64,000 nt of DNA, taken from NCBI RefSeq assembly GCF_004664715.2, contig NC_051086.1:76863164-76927163 (forward strand), given 5' to 3'. Shown one piece after another: positions 36,123 to 48,905 of this stretch (positions are counted from its first letter, which is position 1; every line of letters begins with the position of its first letter). The stretch comes from Peromyscus leucopus (lineage: Eukaryota; Chordata; Mammalia; Rodentia; Cricetidae). Below the pieces are notes generated by a model, which saw only the letters and a program-made list of their open reading frames with translations, did not search any database and was not told the DNA's origin. The translations under genes and the position numbers were made by a program.

Positions 36123-36724
36123 TTCCCCGATCACTGATACATAAACTGTCTTGCATATGGAGTGAATAAAGAAATGAATGCATGAATAAAGGAAGTGGCA
36201 TTATTCATAACTGAACTAAGCAGTTACCTACTGTGAATGAGTTTTCTTTGTGACCCTGTCAAGTTGCCTTTAGGTAGCATGAAGAAACACAGAAGGCAAA
36301 TTCCTTAAATGCACAGATGCTGTGTTGGTGTGAGGAACACCTAAAGCATGCACATGCACATACATAGTGAGACAACTCAGTATTTATTTACCTAGTACAG
36401 CATCAAAATATTTCAGACTTTGACATACTTCATATGCTCTTTAGAGCATTCCTCAACTGACTAGGAGATGCTGAGATGGTACCAGAGTAAAAGCAAGGAA
36501 TGGGATGAAACAGGAGCCAGTGAATCACAGGAATAAACAGCACAGGCAGTGTGAGGTGTGGACATAACAGAACCCCCTAGGATATTCTCACAGTAAAGTA
36601 GATCTACAGAAAAGTATGCAAATCAGCAATGTCTTGGATAAACTTTTTACAAACTGTACACTCTTGTGCAGATAAAATAGTAAATAAAACACCCCAAACG
36701 TCCTGAAAATTCCTTCCTACCCAC
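36123..36724. other. No recognised feature
   Basis: Unassigned. Confidence 0.4.
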
Positions 36725-36774
36725 TACCTACCTACCTACCTACCTACCTACCTACCTACCTACCTATCTACCTA
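36725..36774. repeat. (CCTA)12 tetranucleotide microsatellite
   Basis: About 50 bases of cctacctacc with one ctat variant unit near the 3' end. Confidence 0.95.
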
Positions 36775-36799
36775 ACAGTACTATTTTGGTTTGTATTGC

Positions 36800-37075
36800 A
36801 GCAAATTGATTCTACCTCATTTTTTAACTTCATTAATATGTAACTTCTCACATTAGCTCTTGTTTTGATTCACTTTTAGCCCTTAATACTTTGACTGTGA
36901 CATGGATTTGCACCAGTATATTTTGGGATGTTTCCTTCATTCAGATGTCTGGGGGGCACTCTCCATTGAATAAATTGACTCTTTTTTTTTAATCCATTTT
37001 GTTGGTGGTGGGCATTTGGGCTCTTTTTAGCTTGAATTAGCTGTGATGTTATAGTTGTGTTTCTGAAAATGCTAG
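36800..37075 (-). mobile_element. Possible ancient L1 ORF2 fragment, antisense
   Basis: 'aatccattttgttggtggtgggcatttgggctctttttagctt' followed by 'agctgtgatgttata' resembles the antisense ORF2 block 'atccattcatctgttgatgggcatttgggttgtttcca...gctattatgaata'. Strongly diverged. Confidence 0.4.
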
Positions 37076-37229
37076 CAGTAAAACTTGTATGTTACATACA
37101 TATATGCATATAAATACAGACATATATGTATATACATATGGAAGATACTGGCAGTTTTCACAAATGGTTTTTTTTAGTTAATTATCCTTCCTACAATATG
37201 TAGACCTAGGTTTGATATATGCATGGTAG

Positions 37230-37590
37230 AGATGTGGAACTGGGGAAATGTCTCAATGGGTAAAATGTTTTCTTTGCAAGACTAATGATCCCTGTTCAGA
37301 TCCTCAATACTCACTTAAAATTTGGATGTGATAACCATGTTTGTAACCACAGCAATGAGAGGGACAGACAGGAGGATCCTTTGAGCTCACTGACCAGCAA
37401 GTTTAACCAAAATGGTGAGCTCCAGGTTCAATAAGAGACTCTGCATCAAAGTGTAAGACAGATAGCAACAGAGAAAGAAGCCTGATGTCAACATCTGTCT
37501 CCCATGTGATCAAGGACACTTGAACATGTATTGCATACACCATACATATACTCACAAATAAAAATGTGACAGAGATTAAGTCATTCTCAT
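37230..37590 (+). mobile_element. B3-type SINE
   Basis: 'gaactggggaaatgtctcaatgggtaaaatg', 'tttgtaaccacagcaatgagagggacagacaggaggatcc', 'tgagctccaggttcaataagagactctgcatc' and 'cctgatgtcaacatctgtctccc' follow the B3 order. Moderately diverged. Confidence 0.75.
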
Positions 37591-38589
37591 GGAACAAGTT
37601 AAAAATACTTGATCCTGATAACTTAACATATTTAAGCCTAAGTTTGGGTATGTTGCTTTTTATTTTTCCCTACTATCCTATGAATATAAATACCTAAACT
37701 CTGAAATTAATTCAGTTCATGCTTCATTGTGCATTGCTCTGTATGTTAGAATATTTTATTATTGGGCTTAATATTCTTCTGTGTTTTAGACACTTTTAAT
37801 GAAGTTTACTTAATTTTGTTTACTTGGATAACAACATAAAAATAGTGGTGATAATGACATTCCTTAGGAAGATAGTGTGTTCCTAGAGGAATCCTTGGAC
37901 TATAATGAGTACCAATAATAATAATAACCATAAAAACACTCAAGTACTATCTCTAGTGCAGGAAACAGTTACAATAAAAGGTGATGATAATTATGATCAA
38001 TGTCCTGGTCCAATGTAGTGAATGAAAAGTGAAAATCTAAAATAATCAAAATGGAGGAAACAAAAAAAAAGGAAAATTAAAGGATGGCTATAAGAGGGAT
38101 TTTAAATAAATGTAGGGTAAGGAAGACTCCAGCCTAAGTATACAGCTCTCATTGTATGAGTATATATTTCCATTTATGCATATGAAAATGCTTTAATTTT
38201 ATTTTATTTTTTCAGATTCTAGCAGAGGTTACAGTAATGCATGTCACAGCAATGAGGGGATAGAACAGCAAAGGGTAAAAAGGCAGAACAACACAGATTC
38301 CCCTGCCCATCAATAATTCTCACTCCAGCTTGTTCTTAAACTCCTTTCACAGACTCAAGTTTGCTAGATTCATTGCAAACACTTCTGTGTTTATGTGTTG
38401 CATGTTAGCTATAAAGTTGTACTTCGTGTGGCTTCTGCCTCTACATAATTTGGGTTTCAAGTTTTGTTTGTTTTTAAAGATACAGTTACATACACTACTT
38501 AGATGTTGCTTTAATATAACATGGACAAAGTATTCCACATAACATGTTTACAAGCATATAAAAGGTATAGCATATAAATACTGTAGTGT
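37591..38589. other. No recognised feature
   Basis: AT-rich and unassigned. Complementary 63-70 codon frames at 38330-38542 carry no domain. Confidence 0.4.
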
Positions 38590-38785
38590 TGAGCTAGAGA
38601 TATGGCTGAGTCATTAAGAAGACCAGTTGTTTCTTCTGAGGACCTGAACAGGGTCCCAGCAACCACAGAGGGCCATTTATAACAAGCTGTAATATCTGTT
38701 CCATTAGATGTGACATTTTTGGTCTCCACAGGCACCTATATACACATGGCATATACTCACACATATACATAAAATAAAATACTTG
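38590..38785 (+). mobile_element. B2-type SINE
   Basis: 'gagctagagatatggctgagtcattaagaagacc', 'gaggacctgaacagggtcccagcaacc' and an A-rich tail 'catacataaaataaaatac' identify a diverged B2. Confidence 0.8.
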
Positions 38786-39164
38786 AAACAACAATATTAT
38801 AACACAGTTGATGTCTAGGGAGACCCTAGTCTTCTTCAATTGTATGTTTTATTTCTTATATGTTTGTGTATATGTAGCTATAATACAGCTTATTCCTCCA
38901 AAAGACAGTCTTTTCTTGACTTTTTGACAATTCATTTTTACTAATTTGTTGATAAATGATATTAATTTCATTCATTAGATATTGGTTAATTATTTTTCAA
39001 TTACTATAAATCTATACACATCACTTATGTTATCATATTAATACTTTATATATTATGCCAATAGTTTGGCTTTATTCCTTTTCAGATCCTTCTTTTCCTG
39101 TCACTGACCTATTTTCAACACCTTCTCCCATACCTCCCTAGTAGCATCTCCAGCCCTCCACTGC
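38786..39164. other. No recognised feature
   Basis: AT-rich and unassigned. Confidence 0.4.
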
Positions 39165-39375
39165 TACTAAGAATTGAACTTGTGACTTTGTCCATGTTAT
39201 GTAAGCTCTCTACCACTGAGGCATGACCCCAGGCTCTTTTGCCTTCTTTTACATTTTAAGACAGAGTCTCCTCAATTGGCTAGGTGGACTTCAAACTTGC
39301 TATGTAGAACATACTGACACTGAGCTCTATATCATGCTGCCTCGGCCTCCTGAGTAGCTAGATCCATGTCCAACA
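39165..39375 (-). mobile_element. B4-type SINE, antisense
   Basis: The plus strand reads the antisense ID-like half ('gaattgaacttgtgactttgtccatgttatgtaagctctctaccactgagg') and then an antisense B1-like half ('gacagagtctcctcaattggctaggtggacttcaaacttgctatgtag', 'ctcggcctcctgagtagct'). This ID-plus-B1 order defines B4. Confidence 0.85.
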
Positions 39376-39849
39376 TTACTGATAAACACATTAAATGTTT
39401 GCTTCTCATCACTGAGTTCTTTCTTATTTTTCTCTTACTACATGTAACACTATTTAAACACTTAAATGATGTATAAAAATTATACAATTACAAAGATTCA
39501 GACTAATAAAAGTAAAGATACCTGTATAAATACTTGTAATTTTAGAATTTAAGTGAAGTATGGTGAACAGTTACTTGTTACAAAATTCTTTGCTCATTAA
39601 TAACCAGTAAAAATGTTTTGAGTCCAGTATTTTGATTTCATATTTTAATGTTTTCCTAACATCCCATATTATAAGTGTGCCTGGTTCATTTCACCTTGAT
39701 GCTTGCACTATGAACATGGGTTTTTCTAAATGCTTAGAGGAGTAAAGCCTTTGACTATCAGTCTTTATGTCTTTGGCATAGGTTTCCCAAAATGGGATTC
39801 CTGAATTTAAGATATATTAAGGTTAATGTTTCTAGGAAAAAATAGATTA
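39376..39849. other. No recognised feature
   Basis: AT-rich and unassigned. Confidence 0.4.
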
Positions 39850-40281
<432 letters not shown>

Positions 40282-42311
40282 ACTAGGTTATCATATTTAG
40301 AAAAATTCATGAAAGTTTTCCCCCAATCCATGTCAACAATAGTTCTTCCTCTTCTTCCAAATTTGCCACACTGATTGCTAAAGGTGATATCTATCTTACC
40401 TAAATGTGTAAGCCTCTGACCAATCCTGCCCTTACCTCTATTATTTATATCCTTACAATGTTTCATATCTCTAAGCTATTTCCACTCTGGTCTGTTGGAA
40501 CATTTATATGTTTCTTGATAAGCTGTAAGAATCAGTTTTGCAATACGGCTTTGCTCCCCACTCCCCATATGCCATTGGTTTTGCAATTTTCCTCTCAGTA
40601 ACATTAAGTTCTGTTATTGTTGTGTTGTTGTTTTTAAAGAGCAGACTATAACACCAGAGGTGCAATAAGAATATTTATGAAAAGTTTATAGTGATGGCTT
40701 CACCATTTCTGGCTAGCTGCCTCAAACATGAGAAAAAAAATAATTTATATAATACACTCCAAATCTTTTGTGTTGTTTTAGACTTGCTCCACAAAAGAGA
40801 TTTCTATTTGTGACTGAGGTAAAAAAATTAAATATTAAACTTTCTGGGTAGGCATAAAGAAGATTTAGCTGTTTGTAACTATTGCACCGTTTTGAAGTAG
40901 AAACTTCTCTCTTATAAAGCAAGGGAATGTGCCCTGAACTGTAAAATGCATAATTTATCCAGCTGGAAGTTGTTCAAGTAGTTCAAGGCACTGATAAAAA
41001 CCATGACTCGCACATTACTGGAGTACTTGGAGATCCTAGCTCTTAAAAAGTCAAAATTCAGGATTCATTATTCTCCATGAGCATGATAAAAATGAATCCC
41101 CTAAGGTAAATAAGTGTTGATATCCACTACTCAAAGTTAATCAATTTGGTTATTATAAAGATGTAGTATTTGTGTATTTTAGGGAACTAGGTAGCCTCCA
41201 GCAAATGAGACTATAATTAACACCCAACACTAGGTGGGCAATATGTAATTTTGCTCCAGTAAACACCATTAAAACATAATTCTAAGTGCACCTTCACATG
41301 CTGCCTTCCTGCTAAGGTCAGCAGCCAGTCCCATGTTAATAAATAATAGACTCTCTTTATGCTTCATGCCTCTGAAGTCACTTAATGGTGGGTCAAACAG
41401 AACCATAACAGAAGTGGAGGAGCAAGATGAAGTTTTAATATTCAAAAGAAAAAATAAAAAACAGTCAAATATGTTATGTAAAGACTGGAAAAGAATCATA
41501 AAAGAAAACAAGGCAGGAGATAAAAACTAATATAACCAGACAAATTTTGCTCATGTACAGAGTATCTTACAGTATTTTACTTAGATACAGAGCCCTAACT
41601 CACTCTAGAATAAATATTAGGCTTGTGCTAACATTATGGCGTTTATTTTTGTGAGGCACCTTCAGTATAGCACAAATCCATTTGTTTAGCATAAACTTCA
41701 CTCTACAAAAGCAGAGTAAAGGAAGAGAGGAATAGTTCAAATAAACTGGCTGATTATCAGAGCAGACTATTATCCATGATGTATATCTCATTTACACCAT
41801 GCAATGAATATCTCACTTGCACCACACAGCTGGGCAGCAAAGGGATTGCTTCCATTGATGTACAGAAGGCCCAATGCAGCAGCGTGTGAGTATATAACTT
41901 GTCCCATATTTTATGGCTAGTAAATATGAAAACTGGGATCACAGGCCAGGGCTTTATGACCCAAGAAGCAATACTCTATTAAATAATGATCCCAAGACAT
42001 GTACACACAATCATCATGTGGTATGCCTCTAGTTAAGCTGAGCTGAGAAAACAGTTTAGAATTAGAGGAAAGCAAAATTTTCATGATTTTTGGAAAACAA
42101 TTGGAGAGAAAAGTAGGAAAAAAAGAGAACAGATTGGGGGTAGGCATAAGCTTTGAGTAGGTTGACAGAAAAAAAAAGAAACATATTTACATGGTAACAA
42201 AATAAGTCAATTAGCAGGTAGTGCTACTGCTACATCTCCATGGTAGGACACATGACTTGTCTTGTCATTTTTCTCAATTTTACAAGCCTACACAATTTTC
42301 ATATTTAATTA
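40282..42311. other. No named feature; weak conserved-block candidate 40860-41150
   Basis: I see no transposon signature. 40860-41150 is non-repetitive with balanced composition (for example 'aaatgcataatttatccagctgg'), which could be conserved non-coding DNA. Multiple 60-80 codon frames on both strands have no domain. Confidence 0.25.
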
Positions 42312-42317
42312 GGAGTC

Positions 42318-42738
42318 TATAGATGTAACTAACCGTCTTATTAAATAAGAAACACAGAAACAATGTAAAAGAGAATGCCGAGAGGTCAGAGCTCAGAGCT
42401 AAAATCTCACCCTTCCTCCTGCTGTCCCAGCTTCGCGAAAGAGACCTACTTCCTGTCTGTTCATTTTTTTTTATAGTATGTTGTTCTGCCTTCTCATTGG
42501 TTGTAAACCCAAACACATGACTGCCTCGTCACTGTCTGAATGTACAGCCCCTAGGTCTTAAAGGCATATGTCTCCAATGCTGGCTATATCCGTGAACACA
42601 CAGAGATCTATGGGATTAAAGGTGTGTGCCACCACCGCCACACTCTTGCTATGGCTCTAATAGCTCTGACCCCCGGACAACTTTATTTATTAACATACAA
42701 TCAAAATCACATTTCAGTACAATTAGATTACCACCACA
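42318..42738 (-). mobile_element. Solo LTR, SINE-bearing class II family, copy 2
   Basis: A 421-bp element flanked by the perfect 6-bp repeat ggagtc (42312-42317 and 42739-42744). In reverse it starts tgtggtggtaatctaatt and matches the 7549-7971 LTR closely throughout, including the internal SINE-like block, CCAAT and TATA-like motifs and the 'gtttcttatttaataagac' end. It has a terminal TA in place of CA. No internal retroviral sequence. Confidence 0.88.
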
Positions 42739-42789
42739 GGAGTCTCCTTGTCCTAGTATGGTATTCACTGATGTCTGTCTCATGGAATC

Positions 42790-42889
42790 AAAAAGTGAGG
42801 GGTTGGGGATTTAGCTCAGTGGTAGAGCACTTGCCTACCAAGCGCTAGGCCTTGGGTTTGGTACTCAGCTCTGAAAAAAAAAAAAGTGA
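42790..42889 (+). mobile_element. Full-length ID element with target duplication
   Basis: Body 42799-42885: ggggttggggatttagctcag, 'tggtagagcacttgcct', 'accaagcgctaggccttgggtttggtactcagctctg', A12 tail. It has the tRNA-Ala/BC1-like A and B boxes. It is flanked by aaaaagtga (42790-42798 and 42881-42889, the second overlapping the tail). It is close to the ID consensus, so a young insertion. Confidence 0.95.
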
Positions 42890-42959
42890 TTGTATGCTTC
42901 AGTTCTTTATGAAATAATCACAGAAAAAGCACAGTAACTACAGCACTGGAGAATGGGAG

Positions 42960-43308
42960 TGGCTGACTCTCAACCCAACAGAGTAGGCAGAATTAGGGGA
43001 AAGAATAGTGTGCGTCAATTGTACACGCCCGGAGAAGATGGGAAAACTGTCAGCAACCCTGTGTTTTAATTAGGAGTCTGCAGTGCTCCAGCATCTCCAT
43101 GACAAGAGGGAAAATGATGGAATTTCAGATTCCCCTCTATAGCGAACGTTGCATGTTTCTCCGCATTTTAGAAATATAACTAGATCATTGAAAACTGCAA
43201 GCATCAAAGGGCAGTGGGGAGGACCTTCAAAGCTGCCTTTGAACGCTCCATCTGGTCCTGTTCTGAAGGTTTGCAGCACTTCATAGACTATCAAGAAGAA
43301 ACGGGGAC
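42960..43308. other. Candidate conserved non-coding block with retained CpGs
   Basis: No repeat signature. It has several CpGs in an otherwise CpG-poor window ('tgcgtcaattgtacacgcccgg', 'tagcgaacgttgc', 'ctccgc', 'gaacgctcc'). No good reading frame (the 74-codon minus frame has no domain). Retained CpG and balanced composition are the only support. Confidence 0.25.
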
Positions 43309-43466
43309 TGGAGAGATGACTTAGCAGTTAAGTGCACTTGATGCTCCAGAGAATCAGAGTTCAATTCTCACCACCCACATTGGGCATCTTCCAACCACCT
43401 GAAACTCCAGGGATCTAATATCCTCTTCTATTCTTCATGAGCCCCTACATTCACATGTTCGTATCT

Positions 43467-43518
<52 letters not shown>

Positions 43519-43535
43519 ACAAAATCTTAAAAAGT
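43309..43535 (+). mobile_element. B2-type SINE with (CA)n tail
   Basis: 'ggggactggagagatgacttagcagttaagtgcacttgatgctccagag', 'agagttcaattctcaccacccacat' and 'ccagggatctaatatcctcttct' identify B2. The tail has expanded to a CA tract (43469-43520), then 'aaaatcttaaaaag'. Confidence 0.9.
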
Positions 43536-43984
43536 GCAATTATGTCTCCTAATGTTTGAAACTCACTGGCTTCTGTCATCTTTGTTCCCGAATAGTTTTC
43601 ACATCTAAATGTCCTTTCCCAGCCATAATATTAGTCAATAATCTTTCTGTAAATAAAGTGGAAAACACGTGCTAGAAACCATTTAATTTCATTTCCTTTT
43701 AATTTGTGTCTCACTTATAAAACAGATATTAAGCAACATAGAGATTCCCCATAGTTTTTGTTTGTTTATAAATATATTTGTGGGTAAAAATAGTACAGAA
43801 AGGAATACATTAACATTTTCTCTAAGTTTTGATTTTGAAATAATTTTAGACCTACAGAAAAGTTGCTGAAATGCAAAAAAAAGCCCAGTTTTATTTTATC
43901 CCACCTCTCTTAATACTAGCATTTTACAGAATCATTGTCCCTTTTCAAAATGAAGAAATAAATAATGTTTTATGGTCTTTAAGT
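43536..43984. other. No recognised feature
   Basis: AT-rich and unassigned. Confidence 0.4.
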
Positions 43985-44265
43985 GAAATTATGAATATTT
44001 AGTCTCAAGCTGAAGCTGTTATTTAAAGGTTGTGGGTCCTTGGAGAAGTGAGCCCCAGCTGGTAGGAGAGTCACTAGGGATGTGTTTGAAGCCTAACGGT
44101 GTTTCTGATTCTAGCCTTAGCTCTTTTTTTCTGCCCAGCTATATGTAAGCAGTTTCCCCGCCCCTCTTTCCCACTATACCTTCCAGAAATCACAGGTCAA
44201 AATAAACTTTCTTTGTTAGATTATTTCTATCAAATATTTTATCACAGCAATATTGAAACTAACAG
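43985..44265 (-). mobile_element. Diverged interspersed-repeat remnant, family not assigned
   Basis: 'gtcctTGGAGAAGtgagcccc', 'aaataaactttctttgttagatta' and 'attttatcacagcaatattgaaactaacagata' match the reverse of the 34235 repeat type (its 'tgttgctgtgataaaa' end). Decayed, ends approximate. Confidence 0.5.
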
Positions 44266-44509
44266 ATATTCACTTGCACTTTAATATCTACAGAACAAAC
44301 TTTACACACTGTATTCTGATATTAGCAGCTATTTGACAGGATTCATTGTCTATTCTGTGATTCAAACCAGGATATAATGCTACCATGTGGTAACAATAGT
44401 TCATGAGGCTTCTTGAGTTCATCACTATTTTGCTTTTTGTTTTTTTGTTTGTTTGATTGTTTTTTAGAGTCCTTGACAGCTTTGTAGAATAGTGGTCAAG
44501 TTCATTTAT

Positions 44510-44815
44510 CTTGCGAGTATTTTGCTTGTATATTATGGTTTTCAATTGTGTGTTTTTATGGTTTTTGCTTTGTGTGTGTGGTGTGTGCCTGTCTGTTTCG
44601 TGTGCTTTTTATGTATTCTCATTTTTTTGTTTCATTTGTTTTTCTGTTGTTTTGTTTTGTGGTATGCTTGTTTTCCAGTGAGAGATAAGAAAGAAGGCAT
44701 GGATTTGGGTGAGTTGGGAGATGGGGAGCACCTGAGAGGAGCTGAGGAAGAGGAAATGATGATCAGAATATATGTATGAAGAAATAACAAATTTTCAGTA
44801 AAAATAATTTTAAAA
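44510..44815 (+). mobile_element. L1 3'-untranslated tail, sense
   Basis: A T/G-rich segment with 'tttgttttgtttgtggtatgc'-type runs is followed by 'aagaaggcatggatttgggtgagttgggagatggggagcacctgagaggagctgaggaagaggaaatgatgatcagaatatat' and an A-rich end. This is the typical end of an older rodent L1 3'-untranslated region. The 95-codon frame is an artefact. Confidence 0.7.
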
Positions 44816-45405
44816 GAAGAAAGAAAATGATAAGTAACTTTAAAAGTAATAATAAAGAATATAATCATAAATAAATAAAAGTAAATGGGAATAAAAATGA
44901 TCAGTCTGGATTTGCAGATTTTTGAAATACCATGAAAAAGTGAAATGCCCTTCCTCTACCTGGGGAATGGGGTAGCAATTATTATTTATCATTGAGAACA
45001 TTAGCTTGATCCATGGTTGAAGCAGAACTTGTCAGGTCTCTATAATAAAGTCATATTTTTCTAATTTCATATTCTATTTGTTTAAAGTAAACATAGTGCA
45101 CATTTCAGGTGACAGACTAAGGCTCTATCATATAGGGCTGGTGTGTCTACACATAGTACCTAGGGGGTGGCATGTCTACCCACAGTGTTTGGAATAATTC
45201 AGTAAAGGTGATGTCTACCTACAATCATTTATTCATTTCTTCTATAGTGGCATAGTCTCAAGTATGTATTTATTCTGTTCTGTGGGCTGTAATGCAGCAT
45301 TTCTGATACCTGTTGTATTTTATAAAGCATGCTATGAACATTAAATCAATTATGCCATTATTGCTGATTTATTTTTCACTTCTATATATGAAATTATTTT
45401 CTTTC
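44816..45405. other. No recognised feature
   Basis: AT-rich and unassigned. 45125-45215 has a loose twofold echo ('ggtgtgtctacacatag', 'gcatgtctacccacag'). Confidence 0.35.
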
Positions 45406-45490
45406 TTTTTCTTTCAGCTTAGGGAATCAAATTCAGGCCTTGCACACATTAGGCAAATGCTCTGTCATTACCCACATTTTCAGCCCTTGT
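45406..45490 (-). mobile_element. ID/B4-type SINE fragment, antisense
   Basis: 'tagggaatcaaattcaggccttgcacacattaggcaaatgctctgtcattacccac...cagccc' is the antisense tRNA-like half of an ID/B4 SINE. Confidence 0.65.
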
Positions 45491-47640
45491 CAGATATTTT
45501 ATAATGATTACACATTGATTTTGTCCAGGAAAACTTAATATCTCTCCTAAGCCCCAAAGAAAGCATACTGATTGCATGCACTATCCTCGCCAGATAGTGT
45601 ATAGTGATTTTGTTCTTAAAGGTTATCTAATACTGAGTTGCCAGAATGGTGCTGTGTGCTGATTTGGAGTTAGTTCCTACTACACGGTGAAGTGAAAGGC
45701 CACCCGTGACCTATTCCAGACTGACTCTTGGGCTTAAGCTACATGTAGAACTTAAATATTGGATCTCACTCATCTATCTTCTAACCCTGGTATTACCTAG
45801 AGCTATAGCAAACGAGACAGGACTGAAGTACAAATAAACAGATTTCTTTGCTTCCTGTGTTTCACACACTGCTAAAACAAGGGCTGACCTTTGACATCTA
45901 TTCATGGCTCTGCACCCAGTGTCCTGAAGTCCCCATCTGTCACACCAATAGATTTCCAACCTAAAAAGGTCCTTCTAATTGTGATGATGTGCAGAGTTTA
46001 ATGCATCTAGGAATAGTCTCTCTGGAGTTGGCCTTATTCCAGGAGTGAGGGGAGGGATGTTTCTTATACAAATAGGACTCTTTTTCTCATTCTACCTTCC
46101 AGTTTGTTGCCAATCCTCCCTACAAATATAGGGGCTAAAAGTGTCAACATTAAAAGAGAACCACATTACAAATTCAGTGATTATGGCTTAAAGAGTTCAA
46201 AGAAAGAAATGACTGTACATTACAATATAAAATTCCAAGTAGCTAATTTAACATGATCAGAAAGTGTATTCGTGTCCACATTTTCATCCAGTCTGTATGG
46301 CTTTTTATTTCTGTCCATTTTCTCAATATCTGGAAATAATTTGAGGTTCAGTGGAAGCCAGTAGTTATGGTTAAGAAAGTGGATGACATAACATCATGAA
46401 TGAATGATAATGTGAAGTGTAGAGGCAAGACATTCTACATTCTATCACTACTAGGAGAGGGAGGACCATTGTTTTCAGGTGTGTAGCTACTGCTGAGTCC
46501 ATGAGGCTCTATCACACTCAAACATTGGATAATGGACACACACACAAACAAAAACAACTAGACTGGAATGGACAAGTGTAATAGGGAGATGGGAGAGTGT
46601 ACAAATGATGGGTGGGCATGATACACTTTCTAAGAATTAATATTGTGTGACACATGATGTTGTTTCTGCTACTGTGATAAAAATACAAAATTATAGTATA
46701 CTCAACATTAAAAAAATAAACTCAGGGACTAGAACAGGAAAAAGCTATTACTTGGTCACTAAAGAATCTTCTTGAGTATTGTGATTGGGCAGTAAGCAGA
46801 TATATTTTCTCTACTCATTTTAATAGCTCTGCATTACTAAATTATTGACTCTCATATGCTCTCAATTTTATAAGGTGTTGTCTAGATAAAGCATTTGTGT
46901 AGCCAGTAATCCACATAGAAACAATTATTCTGACCCAAAAACTCCAGGGTTCATCTTTTCTGGAATCTCTTCTTCCTCATTCACATACACACATTTCCAA
47001 ACACCATCTTTTAAAGGTAATAGTTGTGTGTAGTAAGTACATATAATATAATATGGTTTTGCCTCTGGCCAGTGCTTGCTACTGAACTCCAAAATAATGA
47101 TCAGAAAGAAGGGAAAGGAAAGTAAGGTTCTGTGCTCTACTTAGGCCTCAGCATTTTCTCTCTAAGAGAACTGGCAGGGAAGGGTTGCTTAATTTTCCAA
47201 TAAAAAGATGCCCTGGGGTGTGTTGAGGTTTGACACCCTGTATGTCACTGAAAGTGAAGAAAGCTATTATCCTTATTAGAGCAACTTCCAGTGAGCTTGG
47301 ATGCTGGAGGATTGTGGGACTGTGAACTCATGTGGGGTTTTAACCAGCTGCTGTCCTTTGACCGAATCTTGGTGCAACTCTACTAAGAATGTTCCTACTT
47401 CTTCAAGCAAAGTAATGAATCGTATGTGTCATCAGCAACCAAATCATGATGGCATGACTACAATGTAGATAGGTAAATTAAATGTATAGGTAAAAACTTA
47501 TAGACTGAAATATATATTTGAAAAATTAGCCTATTTAGGAATATAAGGTGCTGTGCTTGGCCAATTATTTCATCAAGTTTCTTTTCTTTTCCACTCAGAA
47601 TTGGTATGCATGTGAGGAAGTGGGCTCTGGTTCACACTAG
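45491..47640. other. No recognised feature
   Basis: Unassigned. A purine-rich run at 46530-46640 (cacacacacaaacaaaaac, 'aatagggagatggg') may be part of an old L1 tail but is too weak to call. Confidence 0.35.
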
Positions 47641-47689
47641 AAAGGGAAATGCATGATAATAAGTGATTTTATTTTTTATTAATAGACAA

Positions 47690-48480
47690 ATGTTATTATA
47701 AAATTAAAATATAATTATGTAATTTGCCTTTATTCCTCTCCTTCCTCAAGTCCATTCCATGTACTCCTCTGCTTCATGACCTTTTTTTCTTTTATTATTA
47801 TTTATAAATATATATGAATAAATGCATAAACATATAAATCCCATAAGTGTTGCTTATATGCTATGATTTCAGGACTGAACACTTGGAATTGGATAGCCAG
47901 TTGGGGGCTCATCCGTGGGAATGACTACTTCTCTTCCTATTAGCAGTCCTTAAGTTACCTATAGTTCTTTGTCTGGGGATGGGTAGGGACATGATATTTC
48001 CCCCTTCAGCAGTAGCATGTATATTGGTGTTGTCATTGTTCAGGCCCCATTTAGGCAGTCATATTGCTGAAGTATCTATGATGTAGCCTCCGTTTCATTT
48101 TAGGAGACACAATCTCAGAACAGTTTTCTTGGTTCTCTTTCTCCTACAGCCTTTTCCCCCTCTCTTGCTCACTGTTCACTGAGCTTTAGAAACAGGATTT
48201 TTGCTGTAGGTATAGCCACTGGATGTGGGCACCTAACAGTCAGTTGTTCTGACTTTTGACAAGTCATGATTTTATACAAGGGTCTCCTGTGATGAAGCTG
48301 AGAGCGACCCTTACCTGTGGCTATATGGATAAGTATTTAGGATACAGTTAGGAATTGAGCTGTTCTGGTTAAACAGGTGGTGGAGGGTTGTCCTTTAAAT
48401 TTGTGAAATCACCAGCCCCAGTAAATTGGATAAGTATCCAGTACCGGTTTCCTTTTTCAGTAGAGTAATTTGTGCTCAGC
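47690..48480 (-). mobile_element. Old L1 3' region, antisense
   Basis: Antisense L1 3' blocks in order: 'cctatagttctttgtctggggatgggtagggac', 'agtagcatgtatattggtgttgtcattgttcaggcccc', 'ttaggcagtcatattgctga', 'ggagacacaatctcagaacag', 'gagcgacccttacctgtggctatatggataagtatttaggatacagttaggaattgagctg' and 'gtttccttttt'. Moderately diverged, no coding frame. Confidence 0.8.
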
Positions 48481-48759
48481 ACTCAAAAAGTTTCAAAGTG
48501 TATATTTTAATCCATGATTGAACTTTTAGGTAAATGCATTCTTTTTTTTTTTAAATAAAAACTCATTGATGCATTACTGTAATCAGGTCAAATCAAGGGA
48601 AAAACAACCTGAACACCAGAATTAGATGGTGTTTCTGAGTCTCATATTCTATGATAAACTTTCCTGCAGACATTAAAACCCATGCACCAAGTATTAACTG
48701 TTTTTCTCAAAGGATATTCTGAATTACGTTTTAAAATTATTTCTTTTATCTGTGAGATT
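48481..48759. other. No recognised feature
   Basis: Unassigned AT-rich gap between L1 fragments. Confidence 0.4.
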
Positions 48760-48905
48760 ATACTAGAATTATGTAATTTCCTCCTTCCCTTTCCTCCCTC
48801 CAATTTCTCCCATAAACCCCTCCTTAGTCTCCTAAAAGTTTATATCAAATTTCAAATTCATTTTCCATTAGTTTTCATCATATATACATATATATGTTAC
48901 TTTTA
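48760..48905 (-). mobile_element. L1 3'-end fragment, antisense
   Basis: 'ttatgtaatttcctccttccctttcctccctccaatttctcccataaacccctcc' is the pyrimidine-rich antisense block near rodent L1 3' ends. Short and truncated. Confidence 0.5.

Noticed and set aside
42799..42870. tRNA-like sequence with A and B boxes
   Set aside because: Its A-tail, target duplication and ID consensus show it is a retroposed ID SINE, not a tRNA gene.
42305..43079. 14-base word ttaattaggagtct repeated exactly at 42305 and 43066
   Set aside because: One copy contains the LTR's target duplication and the other is 761 bases away; without further similarity this is most likely chance.
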